64,000 bases of DNA from contig LS483371.1 in the NCBI GenBank assembly GCA_900475325.1, positions 5,555,501 to 5,619,500 on the forward strand, in the 5' to 3' direction. Origin of the DNA: Paucimonas lemoignei. GTDB lineage: Bacteria; Pseudomonadota; Gammaproteobacteria; Pseudomonadales; Pseudomonadaceae. This document shows, piece after piece, positions 63,394 to 64,000 of this stretch (position 1 is the first letter of the stretch; each line of letters starts with the position of its first letter). The position numbers were made by a program, and so were the translations under genes. The notes below the pieces were generated by a model. It made no database searches, was not told where the DNA came from, and worked only from the letters and a program-made list of their open reading frames with translations.

Positions 63394-64000
63394 ATGAATG
63401 CATCCGTGCAACGCCAACTGCCACTCGACACCACGGGCGCAGCGCATTCGGCAGCGGCGTCATCAACGCAGGCCGAACTGCACGCCGAGCTGAACCGTGC
63501 CCATGTGCGCTTCATTAATCTGGGCAAGACGTATCAGGGCCAACAAGGCCCTGTGGATGCGCTGCAAAACATTGATCTTGCGATTCAACGCGGGGAGATT
63601 TTCGGGATTATCGGGCGCAGCGGTGCGGGTAAATCCTCGTTGATCCGCACCATCAATCGCCTGGAGCAACCCAGCAGCGGCCGGGTGCTGATCGAGCAGA
63701 CCGACATCGGCGAATTCAACGAGGACAAACTCGTCGAACTGCGCCGACGCATCGGCATGATCTTCCAGCACTTCAACCTGATGTCGGCCAAAACCGTGTG
63801 GCAGAACGTCGAACTGCCGCTCAAGGTCGCGGGCGTACCCAAGGAGCAACGCCAGCGCAAAGTCACCGAACTGCTGGAGTTGGTGGGCTTGCAGGACAAG
63901 CATAAAGCCTACCCGGCGCAACTCTCCGGCGGCCAGAAGCAGCGAGTGGGCATTGCCCGCGCGCTGGTGCACGACCCGGCGATTCTGCTCTGCGACGAAG
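63394..64000 (+). CDS. MetN-type ABC transporter ATPase (truncated by window end)
   Basis: The first 202 codons of an ABC ATPase, open to the end of the window. After an unusual 35-residue N-terminal extension ([20 protein letters not shown], then an Ala/Ser-rich stretch) the domain begins [20 protein letters not shown]. The Walker [10 protein letters not shown], signature [15 protein letters not shown] and Walker B AILLCDE are visible. It matches the methionine importer ATPase MetN, whose regulatory C-terminal domain would lie beyond the edge, followed presumably by the permease. It starts one base after the MetQ-type gene's stop. Confidence 0.9.
   Translation, partial: MNASVQRQLPLDTTGAAHSAAASSTQAELHAELNRAHVRFINLGKTYQGQQGPVDALQNIDLAIQRGEIFGIIGRSGAGKSSLIRTINRLEQPSSGRVLIEQTDIGEFNEDKLVELRRRIGMIFQHFNLMSAKTVWQNVELPLKVAGVPKEQRQRKVTELLELVGLQDKHKAYPAQLSGGQKQRVGIARALVHDPAILLCDE

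Overview
The window is a contiguous chromosomal segment of a Pseudomonas, most likely from the fluorescens/syringae side of the genus. The evidence is the gene set: pqqFABCDE plus a prolyl oligopeptidase, davBA, thiI-typA next to glnA-ntrBC, a betT with a BetI operator, SfnB-type sulfur genes and a VgrG-linked VasX-like toxin. Many intergenic gaps also carry typical Pseudomonas REP/REPIN repeats of three classes. Species cannot be fixed from the sequence alone. No rRNA, tRNA, CRISPR array, integrase or intact transposase was seen.

Left part (1-9 kb): a frameshifted HEPN-like gene, then a leftward yjfI-yjfJ(PspA)-rhomboid-yjfK-yjfL-yjfM-yjfC envelope-stress-like module. It is interrupted by a terminator after the PspA gene and headed by two identical palindromes. 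A divergent FUSC membrane protein and a membrane-less MCP/Cache protein follow.

9-20 kb: an Lrp/AsnC regulator beside davB-davA (lysine to 5-aminovalerate), then the whole PQQ cofactor cluster pqqF-A-B-C-D-E and a peptidase (pqqH). pqqA is separated from pqqB by a strong hairpin terminator.

20-31 kb: a glutathione transferase; an iron-uptake remnant (PepSY protein, small membrane protein and a TonB-dependent receptor reduced to its tail); ilvD with a 134-bp perfectly centred palindromic element upstream and a duplicated tail downstream; secreted phosphorylcholine phosphatase; folA; a DUF2868-DUF3482 membrane/GTPase pair; a tandem REPIN array; and a YkgJ protein.

31-43.6 kb: typA, thiI, glnA (sigma-54 promoter and NtrC enhancer pair), a secreted chorismate mutase, two DUF4124 proteins, ntrBC with an NtrC site, and betT with a 28-bp BetI operator.

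43.7-52 kb: an orphan type VI secretion island read leftward: vgrG, a DUF4123 adaptor, a VasX/BTH_I2691-type pore-forming effector, two paralogous membrane immunity proteins and a truncated third. The toxin C-terminus and the immunity genes are visibly AT-richer than the conserved N-terminus, which suggests a swapped toxin/immunity cassette.

52-64 kb: sulfur metabolism: serine acetyltransferase, D-cysteine desulfhydrase and the L-cystine ABC transporter tcyJLN; an orphan two-repeat Ig-like protein; a 26-codon micropeptide; two SfnB-family flavoenzymes with an FMN-dependent monooxygenase; and a MetQ-MetN type transporter cut by the window end.
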